DNA from: UMGS1370 sp046957575
GTDB taxonomy: Bacteria > Bacillota > Clostridia > Lachnospirales > Lachnospiraceae
Direction: 5' to 3'
NCBI GenBank assembly: GCA_046957575.1
Contig: JBKUOG010000002.1
Coordinates: 142,196 to 206,195, forward strand
Length of the DNA stretch: 64,000 nucleotides
Position numbers and translations under genes: made by a program. Under the pieces are notes generated by a model. The model was given only the letters and a program-made list of their open reading frames with translations, was not told where the DNA came from and searched no databases. Positions 43,649 through 52,131 of the stretch are shown here, piece after piece. Every line of letters begins with the position of its first letter. Position 1 is the first letter of the stretch.

Positions 43649-44878
43649 TTGGACACTTTCTCCCCTTCAAAAAAGGCAGCCCTTTATATTCGCGTATCTA
43701 CCCATAGTCAGGAAGAGCTGTCGCCTGATTCCCAAAAACGCCTGCTGCTAGACTATGCAAAAAAAAATCAGTTTCAGGTAGAGGAACAGTGGATTTTTCA
43801 GGAAAACGGAATTTCAGGCCGGACTGCCCAAAAACGTCCTCAATTTCAAAAGATGATCGCTTCCGCAAAATCTGAATCCCACCCCTTTGATGCGATTCTG
43901 GTATGGAAATTTTCACGTTTTGCCCGCAACCAGGAGGAGAGTATTGTATATAAATCCATGCTCCGAGGAAAGTATGGCGTTGATGTTATCAGTATTTCAG
44001 AACCTATTATGGAAGGGCCTTTTGGCAGTCTCATTGAACGGATTATCGAATGGATGGACGAGTTTTACTCCATCCGCCTATCCGGTGATGTCAGCCGCGG
44101 TATGACAGAAAAAGCCCTGCGGGGCGGTTATCAGAGCCGACCTCCTTTCGGATACCAGCTTTCCTGCACTGACGGCCGGCTGGAACCCGACCCGCAAAAG
44201 TCCCTGATCATCAAACAAATTTTTTCCTGGTACGTTCTGGACGGTCTCAGTCCGTTTTTCATTGCCCAAAAACTAAATACTCTGGGAATTTCTACTTCCC
44301 TGGGAAATCCCTTTGAAACCCGCGCTGTAAAATACATTCTCCAAAATCCGCTTTATGCCGGAACCATACGCTGGAATCGTACAGACGGAAAAACCGGCAC
44401 TATCCGTGACTCCTGCGACTGGATTTTAGCTCAGGGACATCACCCGGCCATTATATCCAAAGACCTGTTTGACGCAACACAAAAGCGGCTGTCCAATGAA
44501 GCCGCCCTCTCTCATCCTTATGCAAAACCCAGTCAAATGGTCCGCCACTGGCTGGGAGGAATACTAAAATGCCCTAACTGCGGCAGAAGCCTTTGTTCCT
44601 GCAGGCGCAGGCGCAAAACCATGCCGGACACCTTTTCTTTTCAATGCAGCGGCTATTTAAAAGGATTATGCCGCAAAAACTGTTACGTATCTGAGGATGT
44701 TATTGTCCCCATAGTCCTAAAAGAACTTGAAACTGCCGTCCCTTTCCTTTATCAGCAGCTTATTTCTTCTGATCTGACCGTTTCCCAGAAAAACGCAGCC
44801 TTAAAGCAGTCTGTGGAAAAAATCGTATATAACAGAGATGAAAAACGGATTCAGGTATATTATCATCCCGCTCCATAG
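43649..44878 (+). CDS. Large serine recombinase (SpoIVCA-like, 409 residues)
   Basis: The start is TTG at 43649 after AAGGTG. The N-terminal resolvase domain carries the catalytic Ser17 in YIRVSTHSQEE and the Arg-bearing WKFSRFARN. A Recombinase domain (about 150-275) follows with GMTEKALRGGYQSRPPFGYQ, then a zinc ribbon (about 309-355: CPNCG, CSC, CSGYLKGLC, C). The protein is short for this family, with little coiled-coil left at the C-terminus. It is the only protein-coding gene of the element and so must catalyse its movement; a directionality factor would have to come from elsewhere or be a regulated host protein. Confidence 0.92.
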   Translation: MDTFSPSKKAALYIRVSTHSQEELSPDSQKRLLLDYAKKNQFQVEEQWIFQENGISGRTAQKRPQFQKMIASAKSESHPFDAILVWKFSRFARNQEESIVYKSMLRGKYGVDVISISEPIMEGPFGSLIERIIEWMDEFYSIRLSGDVSRGMTEKALRGGYQSRPPFGYQLSCTDGRLEPDPQKSLIIKQIFSWYVLDGLSPFFIAQKLNTLGISTSLGNPFETRAVKYILQNPLYAGTIRWNRTDGKTGTIRDSCDWILAQGHHPAIISKDLFDATQKRLSNEAALSHPYAKPSQMVRHWLGGILKCPNCGRSLCSCRRRRKTMPDTFSFQCSGYLKGLCRKNCYVSEDVIVPIVLKELETAVPFLYQQLISSDLTVSQKNAALKQSVEKIVYNRDEKRIQVYYHPAP

Positions 44879-44915
44879 CCTTACTGCTTCCCTGTTTTAA
44901 TATGCAGATGCCAGA

Positions 44916-45308
44916 TGGCTGACCCAATGGGGATCCATGTCTTTAGGGGAGCAGGGATACAGTCCTATTGAAATTATCCGGTATTTTTACGGAGACAATA
45001 TGTACGTCAATACTGCGGAACAGATTGCCGGCATTCCTGCTTCCTGGCCCGGTTATGATCTCTCCATTGGTTCTTCCGGCAGCAAGGTACGCCAACTGCA
45101 GGAACAGTTAGACGCTATTGCAACCGTTTATACTGCTATTCCCAACATTACAGTTGACGGTATCTACGGGCCGGCCACTGCCCAGGCTGTCCGCGAATTT
45201 CAGTCAATTTTCGGGATGCCGCAGACCGGCGTTGTAGACTTTGCCACCTGGTACCGGATCTCCCATATTTATGTGGCAGTTACAGGAATTGCGGAATTAA
45301 ATTCGTAA
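44916..45308 (+). CDS. SleC/SpoIID-like peptidoglycan-binding protein, 3' part (split gene)
   Basis: From TGG at 44916 the frame reads WLTQWGSMSLGEQGYSPIEI and ends in a peptidoglycan-binding domain (SIGSSGSKVRQLQEQLDAI ... VDGIYGPATAQAVREFQ). There is no ribosome binding site or proper start, although an ATG at 44937 exists. Joined to codon 295 of the 5' part it gives a 422-residue protein. Alone it is probably not translated. Confidence 0.85.
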   Translation, partial: WLTQWGSMSLGEQGYSPIEIIRYFYGDNMYVNTAEQIAGIPASWPGYDLSIGSSGSKVRQLQEQLDAIATVYTAIPNITVDGIYGPATAQAVREFQSIFGMPQTGVVDFATWYRISHIYVAVTGIAELNS

Positions 45309-45339
45309 ACATGAAACAACTTCCTAACAGATTCTTTTT

Positions 45340-45372
45340 CAGGTCCCTGTCCGCCTTTCTGGAAGGGACCTG
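45340..45372 (+). terminator. Hairpin after the split gene
   Basis: CAGGTCCCT (45340-45348) and AGGGACCTG (45364-45372), a 9-bp perfect stem, without a strong T run. The remaining 45,373-45,638 gap shows no convincing gene. Confidence 0.5.
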
Positions 45373-45638
45373 CAGGATTTCTGATATACTATAAGTATCA
45401 AAGCAGACCGCTCCAGCATTGACTGCATCATTACCCACAATAAAAAGCACTGCAAAACACCCCGGATTTTTGTTTATGATCCTGATGAATTCTTGAAGTC
45501 TTGAAATACGAACAGAATGATTAACCCTGAAATCCTCCTGCGCTGCAGTTTACTTCCATCCCTTATTTTCTATCCAATAGACCAGTACCCATCTGGCAGA
45601 CAGGAATCGGCTGTTTTGGTCTACGATTCATTCTATAG

Positions 45639-46766
45639 CTATGACTCATTTAAAAGTTTTTGGCACACTAAATTCAGATTCTCCCTGATTGCAATATGCT
45701 GCGGACAGACCTGTTCGCACTTTCCGCATTTAATGCATGCATCTGCCTGGCTTTTTCCATGTCTTCCAACTAACCAGTTTTCCTGCTGTCTGGCTCTCTC
45801 TTTGCTTCCATATAAAGTCAGGTAATTCATTGCTGTAAATGAGCCGGAAATTCCAATATTCTGCGGACAGACTTTTGCACAGTAATTGCAGGAAGTGCAT
45901 GGGATCAGCGGCATTTTTGCCAAAGCTTCCTGTGCTTTTTTCAGAGTCGTTTTTTGCTGCTTAGTCAGCCCCTTAAATTCTTTCATATAAGACAGATTAT
46001 CTTTCATCTGCTCTATACTGCTCATACCAGATAATACTGTAATTACACCTTCTAACCCCGCCGCAAACCGAATTGCCCAGGATGCTGGTGAGGAATCTGG
46101 CTCTGCTTCTTTTAAAATCTCTGTCACGCTTTCCGGAGGAGTTGCCAGCATACCTCCTTTTACTGGCTCCATGATTACGACAGGCTTTTTGTATTTTCTG
46201 GCTATCTCATAGCAGGCCCTGGACTGAACTGCCGGGTTTTCCCAGTCTGCATAATTAATCTGGAGCTGTACAAACTCCATCTTTGGATGCGCCTGTAAAA
46301 GTTCTTCCAGTTCCTCTGGTGTTGAATGGAAGGAAAATCCAATATGTTTGATCGTTCCCTCTGCCTGTTTTTCCTGAATCCAGTCCCACATCCTGTACTC
46401 ATCAAAATATTTGGTGCGGCTCTCCCCTAAATTGTGCAGCAGATAAAAATCAAAATAGCCAGCCTGAGTCCTTTTCAGCGAAATGTCGAACTGCGCAATG
46501 GCGTCTTCCCGGCTTTTGCAATTAATCCAGGCGGCATTTTTTGTTGCCAACTTAAAACTCTCCCTTGGATACCGCTCTACCAAAGCCTGACGAACTGCAT
46601 CTTCACTTCCATTATAAGCCCACGCTGTATCAAAGTATGTAAAACCCTCTTTCATAAACAGGTCTGTCATCTCTTTTACCTGGTCAATGTCGATTGCCCC
46701 TTCTTTTTCCGGCAGCCGCATTAATCCAAAACCTAATTTTCTAATTTCTTCTCCCAAATATGTCAT
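45639..46766 (-). CDS. Aldo/keto reductase with C-terminal 4Fe-4S clusters
   Basis: A 375-residue protein: an AKR barrel (about 8-280, with the Tyr in FDTAWAYNGSEDAV and LLHNLGESRTKYFDEYRMWDW) and a C-terminal ferredoxin-like domain with two Cys clusters, CTSCNYCAKVCP and CIKCGKCEQVCP. The ferredoxin-linked AKRs of anaerobes are oxidoreductases of unknown substrate. Encoded alone on the minus strand. Confidence 0.93.
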   Translation of the reverse strand: MTYLGEEIRKLGFGLMRLPEKEGAIDIDQVKEMTDLFMKEGFTYFDTAWAYNGSEDAVRQALVERYPRESFKLATKNAAWINCKSREDAIAQFDISLKRTQAGYFDFYLLHNLGESRTKYFDEYRMWDWIQEKQAEGTIKHIGFSFHSTPEELEELLQAHPKMEFVQLQINYADWENPAVQSRACYEIARKYKKPVVIMEPVKGGMLATPPESVTEILKEAEPDSSPASWAIRFAAGLEGVITVLSGMSSIEQMKDNLSYMKEFKGLTKQQKTTLKKAQEALAKMPLIPCTSCNYCAKVCPQNIGISGSFTAMNYLTLYGSKERARQQENWLVGRHGKSQADACIKCGKCEQVCPQHIAIRENLNLVCQKLLNES

Positions 46767-46932
46767 ATAACTCCTCCTCGTGTCTGACTCATTTCCCAGT
46801 TAGTGATTTATTTTAAAGTTTGCAATTCTGCCATTGCAAACTCTCCTCAGGCGATATTTCGCTATTGATTTCGCTTTTATTTTATGTCCGCTTTACGAAA
46901 AACCAGATCTATCCAGAACTTGACATCATTCC

Positions 46933-47299
46933 ATTTCAATCCACTAGCTCCTCGCGGAGCTAGACTATTCACTGGGAGAAACCGATTCAGTTCCATGATA
47001 TTTCAATCCACTAGCTCCTCGCGGAGCTAGACCACAAGCCAATATGCAAAGATTTCCCTTGCATATTATTTCAATCCATTAGCTCCTCGCGGAGCTAGAC
47101 CGGAGTTTTCCAGATGCCGGAGGTGTAAGAATGAATTTCAATCCACTAGCTCCTCGCGGAGCTAGACGTATGACGGGACCGACAAAAAAGAACTGTATAC
47201 ATTTCAATCCACTAGCTCCTCGCGGAGCTAGACTGTTAGAATATTTATCTGGACTTTCCATCTGAAATTTCAATCCACTAGCTCCTCGCGGAGCTAGAC
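46933..47299 (-). CRISPR. Type I-C CRISPR array 1, six repeats, five spacers
   Basis: Repeats of 33 bp start at 46933, 47000, 47068, 47135, 47201 and 47267; spacers are 33-35 bp. On the plus strand each begins ATTTCAATCCACT, holds the palindrome CTAGCTCC-TCGC-GGAGCTAG, and ends AGAC; the I-C orientation is the minus strand. Repeat 3 has one change (CCATT for CCACT). The leader lies at the right, next to cas2, so the rightmost spacer is the newest. One spacer (47033-47067) contains an internal inverted repeat. Confidence 0.97.
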
Positions 47300-47318
47300 A
47301 GCAAAACTGCACAAAACT

Positions 47319-47347
47319 ATTTTGCACTATCCCACTAAATTTGTCAA
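47319..47347 (-). promoter_or_regulatory. Leader promoter of array 1
   Basis: Minus strand TTGACA (47342-47347), 17-bp spacer, CAAAAT (47319-47324), ending about 20 bp before the first repeat. The same arrangement is found in the leader of array 2. Confidence 0.75.
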
Positions 47348-47422
47348 CTCCTGTAAAATAGCCTTTTTCTAATCAAAAGAACCGGCAGCTTTTCTTCATT
47401 TTTTTGATTTTTGGTAAAATTT

Positions 47423-47471
47423 CTGGTGCGAACGTACTGGGAAATTCATGTTCACTACTGGTTCGCACCAG
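47423..47471 (-). repeat. Conserved inverted repeat in the leader of array 1
   Basis: An 11-bp perfect inverted repeat, CTGGTGCGAAC at 47423-47433 and GTTCGCACCAG at 47461-47471, with a 27-bp interior containing ATGTTCACT. It lies 124 bp from the array. A 10-bp version with the same 27-bp interior and nearly the same distance stands at array 2. Confidence 0.85.
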
Positions 47472-47520
47472 TTCTTTTCAGCCAAAAAACTGTTCCTGCC
47501 ACTCTTTCGGATGACGGACT

Positions 47521-47811
47521 CTAAAAAATCAAAGTATCATCTGCTCTCGTTCCTTTATCAACTCCAATATGATCCACTTTCGTTTTGTAGTTATTACCCA
47601 GATAGTAAAATCGAAGACTATCTGTATGCTCATCAATTAATTCCTGCAATTCTGCCTTTAATTGTACACACTGGGCATTATCCAGAATACACTCAAACAC
47701 AGAATTTTGGACCCTGCGTCCGTAATTTACACATTGCCTGGCTACTTTTCTCAATCGGGTACGGCCTGCTGCTGTTTCCGTATTCACATCATATGTAATC
47801 AGTACCAGCAT
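47521..47811 (-). CDS. cas2: CRISPR-associated endoribonuclease/integrase subunit Cas2
   Basis: A 96-residue Cas2 with the N-terminal VLITYDVNTE (Asp of beta-1) and the ferredoxin-like fold pattern. It forms the spacer-integration complex with Cas1. ATG at 47811; the longer frame overlaps cas1 and is not real. Last gene of the operon, facing array 1. Confidence 0.95.
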   Translation of the reverse strand: MLVLITYDVNTETAAGRTRLRKVARQCVNYGRRVQNSVFECILDNAQCVQLKAELQELIDEHTDSLRFYYLGNNYKTKVDHIGVDKGTRADDTLIF

Positions 47812-47825
47812 CTCTTTTTCTCTCC

Positions 47826-48857
47826 TTATTTCCAGAAAAATGGCGGATATCCATCTAAATCTCCCCGCAGATATCTTGCCAGCAGCATTGCCTGAACGTA
47901 TGGAACCATGCCCCACTCTACTTTTTCCTTTAAATATGGATGGGTAATTGATTCTTTTTTTCGGTTCTGCCACTCCGTTAAAATTATCTTTCTGGCATCA
48001 TCGCTCATCAAAACAGCACCGTTTTCTTTTTTTGTAAAATCTTTTTTACAGACCATTTTCCGATTAATTAATGACAGCACAAACCGATCTGCAAATACTG
48101 CCCTGAGTTCTTCTACCAGATCAAGGGCCAGAGATGCGCGCCCTGGGCGTTTTGTATGAAGATATCCAATATAAGGATCTAACCCCACTGTTTCCAACGC
48201 CGAAGCAGCCATGTTTGTAAGCAGTGTATACGTAAAAGAAAGCATTGCATTTACATTGTCCAACGGAGGTCTCCTGCTTCTTTTTTGAAAGGCAAAATCC
48301 TTCTTTTGCTGGAGAATCATCTCATCAAATACGCTAAAATACAGCTTTGCCGCCTCTCCTTCAACACCTCTTAACTGCTCTTTTGATTTTACATTTTTTA
48401 CTAACGCTAAAGACTGTTTCATCTGCCCTGACACAAGTTTTATCTGCTCTGCATTTACCTGCATCTCATGATCTCTGACCGTGCGTTCCAATACCCATCT
48501 GCCATTATAAATTTTTCCTGCAATACAGTTTTTAGCAATCTCCAAACTCTTATTTTCGTCCATACTGCTGGCATACTGCTGTTCTCTTAAAAGCACATTC
48601 CCGCGCACATTTCCAGTGACACGCGCCAAAAATTTCCCTTGAGGAGTTACATAACACAGCGAAATGTTCCGTTCTGCGCACGCCCCCATTAAAGCAGGGC
48701 TGGTTCCGCGGTAGCCAAAAGAAACAATTCCTTCCAGGTTATGGAGAGGAAGTCTTCCTAATTCTGTTTCGTTATCAAAAATCACTACATTTTCCCCATC
48801 CAGCGACAAATATCCGCCTTCTCTGGTAACATACAGGGTATTTAGAAGTTTTTTCAT
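47826..48857 (-). CDS. cas1: CRISPR integrase Cas1 (type I-C)
   Basis: A 343-residue Cas1. The metal-binding Glu in LRGVEGEAAKLYFSVF, the His in YIGYLHTKRPGRASLALDLVEELR and the acidic residues after it are present. The N-terminal beta domain (NTLYVTREGGYLSLDGENVVIF) is typical of I-C. ATG at 48857 overlaps the cas4 stop as ATGA. Confidence 0.96.
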   Translation of the reverse strand: MKKLLNTLYVTREGGYLSLDGENVVIFDNETELGRLPLHNLEGIVSFGYRGTSPALMGACAERNISLCYVTPQGKFLARVTGNVRGNVLLREQQYASSMDENKSLEIAKNCIAGKIYNGRWVLERTVRDHEMQVNAEQIKLVSGQMKQSLALVKNVKSKEQLRGVEGEAAKLYFSVFDEMILQQKKDFAFQKRSRRPPLDNVNAMLSFTYTLLTNMAASALETVGLDPYIGYLHTKRPGRASLALDLVEELRAVFADRFVLSLINRKMVCKKDFTKKENGAVLMSDDARKIILTEWQNRKKESITHPYLKEKVEWGMVPYVQAMLLARYLRGDLDGYPPFFWK

Positions 48858-49516
48858 TCTTCTTCCTCCAGCGCATGTTCTATATACGCCTTTACAGTTC
48901 CAGCCTTCTCCAATTTTGGAATACACAATTCTTTTAGAGAACATGAAGCACATTTTTTGCTGGTTCTTACTTTTGGGGTATAACGTCTGTCATAATATTG
49001 ATGCATTTTGGCAGTAATATCCCTTACTTTCTGGCGGAGTTCTTTTGTAATTTCAATTTCCTGCCGTCTTCTGGTCTCCCCATAGTAAAGCGCAGCAGCC
49101 GGGATCTCTGCAGAAAACATCTCTTCCAGACACATCGCCTGTGCAGTCAACTGCAAAATGTCTTCCTCTGAATCCTTGGGTTTTCCCTTTTTATACTCTA
49201 CCGGGTAGATTTTATATGTTCCTCTGTGTCCAAACAGATGAATCCCGTCCTCGCTTTTTTGAAATTCTACCACATCGCACTCTCCGCTTATTCCCAAAAC
49301 ACGAGAAGATACCGGAAGCGCCCTTACGGTCAGAACATCTTTTCTCTTTTCTGTCAGATAAGGATCGTGTGCCTTTTTATGCATCAATTCTCCTTTGACC
49401 GTATGTATATTTTCCGCCCACTGCTGTTCAATATGAATCAGCGCCCACTGTCTCTTGCAAAACTGAAAATGCTGAATACCGGAAATCATCAAATAATCTT
49501 CCTCTTGGTATCCCAT
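48854..49516 (-). CDS. cas4: CRISPR-associated exonuclease Cas4
   Basis: A 220-residue Cas4/RecB-like nuclease. The 4Fe-4S cysteines are in FQFCKRQW and in the C-terminal CASCSLKELC; nuclease motifs are GECDVVEFQ and YPVEYKKGK. In I-C it trims prespacers and helps choose the PAM. The ATG at 49516 overlaps the cas7 stop codon by one base; a GTG one codon earlier is possible. Confidence 0.95.
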   Translation of the reverse strand: MGYQEEDYLMISGIQHFQFCKRQWALIHIEQQWAENIHTVKGELMHKKAHDPYLTEKRKDVLTVRALPVSSRVLGISGECDVVEFQKSEDGIHLFGHRGTYKIYPVEYKKGKPKDSEEDILQLTAQAMCLEEMFSAEIPAAALYYGETRRRQEIEITKELRQKVRDITAKMHQYYDRRYTPKVRTSKKCASCSLKELCIPKLEKAGTVKAYIEHALEEEE

Positions 49517-50406
49517 CACTTCTCCATCACTTCTACTGTTTCCGGAATGTCCTCTTTATGGATAGAAACGATATAATCCTGATACTTTCTTGGATAAAGT
49601 ACCCCTCCTTTCTTCTGAATCTCCACTGCATCAAATAATTTATATGCCGGACAATCCCCCAATTCTTTGCTGTGTTTAAATACAACCAGTTTACGCACTG
49701 CCATTTTCCCTCTTGCAGCAGAATGATCATGCTCAAACATATTGAAAATTGCTTCCCATAAAAGTTCCAGATCTTCCTCTGAAAAGCCTGTCACTTTTCT
49801 TGCCAGATTAGCAGATATATATCCCTCCGCACGATATAATCCATAAGGCACTATGCTCTTTCTTCCCATTTCCGTACTCTTTTTAGCAGCATCTTCTTCT
49901 GTTGTAATGGCGATTCTGGTAATCGTAACCTCCTGGCTGATAATTGGATCTACGCTCCTTGCAAACCCCAACTGTACTGGTCCCCGTACCTGTCCGCAGT
50001 TTAAAGCAGCTTTTACAAAAGTGGTCATGACTGCACCAAATGTACGGATATCATAAAAATTGCGGCACATAAAGTCCCTGATTTTTAAATCTGCATCCGG
50101 ATCTTTTTTCTTTAATTCCTTTATATCCTCTTTTCCGGCAACTCCCAGATACTCAAACGCCTTGCTGTCACTTCGGTTTAACGGGACATCTTCTCTTATG
50201 TAAATGTTGTATCCCTCTTCATTTTCTTTTACCATCTCTACATAATTCCGGATTTTGCGTTTCAGGCATACATCTGTTACAATTCCATACCCAGTCTCTG
50301 GATCAATGCGCGGCATATTTCCTGCATCCGGATCTCCGTTGGGATTACCATTTTCCACATCAAATAATACAACAAATTCATACCTGTTTTTGATTGTCTC
50401 GCTCAT
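49516..50406 (-). CDS. cas7: Type I-C Cascade backbone Cas7 (Csd2)
   Basis: A 296-residue RAMP protein of the Csd2 family (RYEFVVLFDVENGNPNGDPDAGN and the GRKSIVPYGLYRAEGYISA segment). Six or more copies coat the crRNA. Its ATG abuts the cas8c stop codon. Confidence 0.96.
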   Translation of the reverse strand: MSETIKNRYEFVVLFDVENGNPNGDPDAGNMPRIDPETGYGIVTDVCLKRKIRNYVEMVKENEEGYNIYIREDVPLNRSDSKAFEYLGVAGKEDIKELKKKDPDADLKIRDFMCRNFYDIRTFGAVMTTFVKAALNCGQVRGPVQLGFARSVDPIISQEVTITRIAITTEEDAAKKSTEMGRKSIVPYGLYRAEGYISANLARKVTGFSEEDLELLWEAIFNMFEHDHSAARGKMAVRKLVVFKHSKELGDCPAYKLFDAVEIQKKGGVLYPRKYQDYIVSIHKEDIPETVEVMEK

Positions 50407-52131
50407 TTATTCTTCCTCCTTTTTCGTATATCTTTTCTGTACTTGATGGTAATACCCCAGCATAAACTGTCCCTGTTCTTCTAGTGTCAGCCGTCTTGGA
50501 AATACATCCAGTTTACCCATTAATTCTGTCAGCATGTTCTCATAATAAATTCGCATTCCTACTTTATCAAATTTCCGGATATGACTATTTTTCAGCCTTA
50601 TAATAATAGGAAAAACTGCAGCCGGAGTTGTGCATGCAGAATTAAAATACCTATCCCTGATCGTTGTATTGATAGACGGATTGGCTTTCTCCTGAATCTC
50701 CTCTAATACCGCAAAAATTCTCCCTAAAATGTACCCGGATTCTGCAGAATTTTCATTTACTTTCACGTAATCTTCCCCCTTCTTCCAATTGCAGTTTTTC
50801 ATTAAATACGCTTTTATAATCGACGCGCGGCCCCAGGTCATTTTTCCCTGTTCTGAGCGAATCCGAATCATCACATTGCTGTAAAGATTTGCGGGGTACC
50901 TGGCTCCGGACAAAATCGCCCGCAGCACTGCTGATGCCATATTAGGCACTGGTTTCTTTTCCCTTGCATTTTGATTTACCGTCTCCTGCAAAAGGGACCA
51001 GAGTCCTACATATTCTCTGGTTTCCCAAGACGGTTTTATCATTTCCATCCGCTCATAATGCGCTTTCACATGATCTAAAATGTTTCCAAAACTGTCCTGA
51101 TAAAAGAATCTCACTGCCAGTCTCGCTGCGTTGGGCGCCAGTCCCAGAATATAAAATTTGGTGGTCTCGTCCAAAATCAGTCCATCTTTTTCTATCTTTG
51201 CTCCCTTAGACAGTTTTTCAAAAATCCCCCGAAGTTCCCTCTGATTGTCAATAGGTGCTTCCATCATACAATTAAAAATATCCTGGTAAACTTCTTTGCC
51301 ATTTTCTGCCCAAAATACAACCGTTGTGTCACCAAGCTGCTTAACCCATTCCTTTTGGGAGAGCAAATAATTAAGCGCTGTGGTGTAAGCAAACGCTGCA
51401 TATTCTCCAACAGAAGCATTATAACTCTGTTCCTTTCCATAGGATTCAAATGCAGGAGCGTTAAAGGAAACCAAAGCTGCACCGCTGGATTGGGCTCCCT
51501 GCACCCCTTTAATCGCAGTGTGAATTCGTGCAATTTTCGACTGTTCTCCTGTTACCAGGCAAATTCCTTCCTGACCAGACTTCCTGCAGTTTAAAGACTG
51601 TTCCCATGCCTTGCGGACTGGATCATCCTCCCCTGCTTCTCTGCCATTCACATAAAAAATCAAATTGCTGCCGTCTGTGATTTCCTCCCAGATTTCCTGC
51701 AGTTTTGGATGTTCTTTTGCTGTTTTAGGATTCCAGGTTTCAAAAAAATGCCGGATCGCCTCTGCTGCTGTACTGTGTACATCAGCCAGAATCGCTTCAT
51801 GCTTTGTTCTGGCTGCTTCAAAACATTCCTGAAGCCGTTTGCCGCTTCCGTTTTCATCTACACCTAAAAGATACTTGGAATTGTCACATAAAAAATTGGC
51901 CGAGACCCCTGAAGAGCGAGCCGTCATTTGCGGAACTGTCCTCATCTGCGGCACCCAAACTTGTTTTTTTCCCGCTGTCTGCTGGGTTTTTAGAAAAAAT
52001 ACATTTTTAAGAGTTCCATCCTCTGATAGATTCAGCGCATATGCCACCTTTGCGCGGCACCACCCCTTAGAGACTGTCTTTCCCTCTTTTAATAACTCTT
52101 CATAATAATCTGTCAGTGCCCGCAAGATCAT
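50407..52131 (-). CDS. cas8c: Type I-C Cascade large subunit Cas8c (Csd1)
   Basis: A 574-residue Csd1/Cas8c protein. It starts MILRALTDYYEELLKEG, typical of the family, and contains SSGAALVSFNAPAFESYGKEQSYNA, a characteristic segment. It reads the PAM; in some I-C systems an internal translation start of cas8c also yields the small subunit Cas11. The ATG at 52131 overlaps the cas5 stop as ATGA; the earlier in-frame start lacks support. Confidence 0.96.
   Translation of the reverse strand: MILRALTDYYEELLKEGKTVSKGWCRAKVAYALNLSEDGTLKNVFFLKTQQTAGKKQVWVPQMRTVPQMTARSSGVSANFLCDNSKYLLGVDENGSGKRLQECFEAARTKHEAILADVHSTAAEAIRHFFETWNPKTAKEHPKLQEIWEEITDGSNLIFYVNGREAGEDDPVRKAWEQSLNCRKSGQEGICLVTGEQSKIARIHTAIKGVQGAQSSGAALVSFNAPAFESYGKEQSYNASVGEYAAFAYTTALNYLLSQKEWVKQLGDTTVVFWAENGKEVYQDIFNCMMEAPIDNQRELRGIFEKLSKGAKIEKDGLILDETTKFYILGLAPNAARLAVRFFYQDSFGNILDHVKAHYERMEMIKPSWETREYVGLWSLLQETVNQNAREKKPVPNMASAVLRAILSGARYPANLYSNVMIRIRSEQGKMTWGRASIIKAYLMKNCNWKKGEDYVKVNENSAESGYILGRIFAVLEEIQEKANPSINTTIRDRYFNSACTTPAAVFPIIIRLKNSHIRKFDKVGMRIYYENMLTELMGKLDVFPRRLTLEEQGQFMLGYYHQVQKRYTKKEEE

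Larger units (their letters stand above)
43375..44924. mobile_element. 1,541-bp serine-recombinase element splitting a spore-type gene (skin-like)
   Basis: Bounded by TGGATGACC (43375-43383) and TGGCTGACC (44916-44924). It contains a tRNA-Glu gene with its own promoter and terminator, and a serine recombinase, with little else. Removing one copy of the shared core joins codon for codon: ...Trp-Met-Thr | Gln-Trp-Gly-Ser... The joined site is an imperfect palindrome (CCCCA-N-T-N-GG ... CC-N-A-N-TGGGG) and the circle junction reads GATGG-CTGA-CCATC, both as expected for attB and attP of a serine integrase with central dinucleotide TG. Confidence 0.82.

Noticed and set aside
45517..45825. Plus-strand open frame of 102 codons
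   Set aside because: It overlaps the 3' end of the aldo/keto reductase gene on the other strand and has no ribosome binding site or family features.
46767..46932. Gene or leader left of array 1
   Set aside because: The stretch has no open frame, and the leader promoter lies on the other side of the array, so this is the old, trailer end.
47079..47327. Open frame with repeated LAPRGASGLK units
   Set aside because: It is the translation of CRISPR repeats in array 1. The same holds for the frames at 55342-55613 in array 2.
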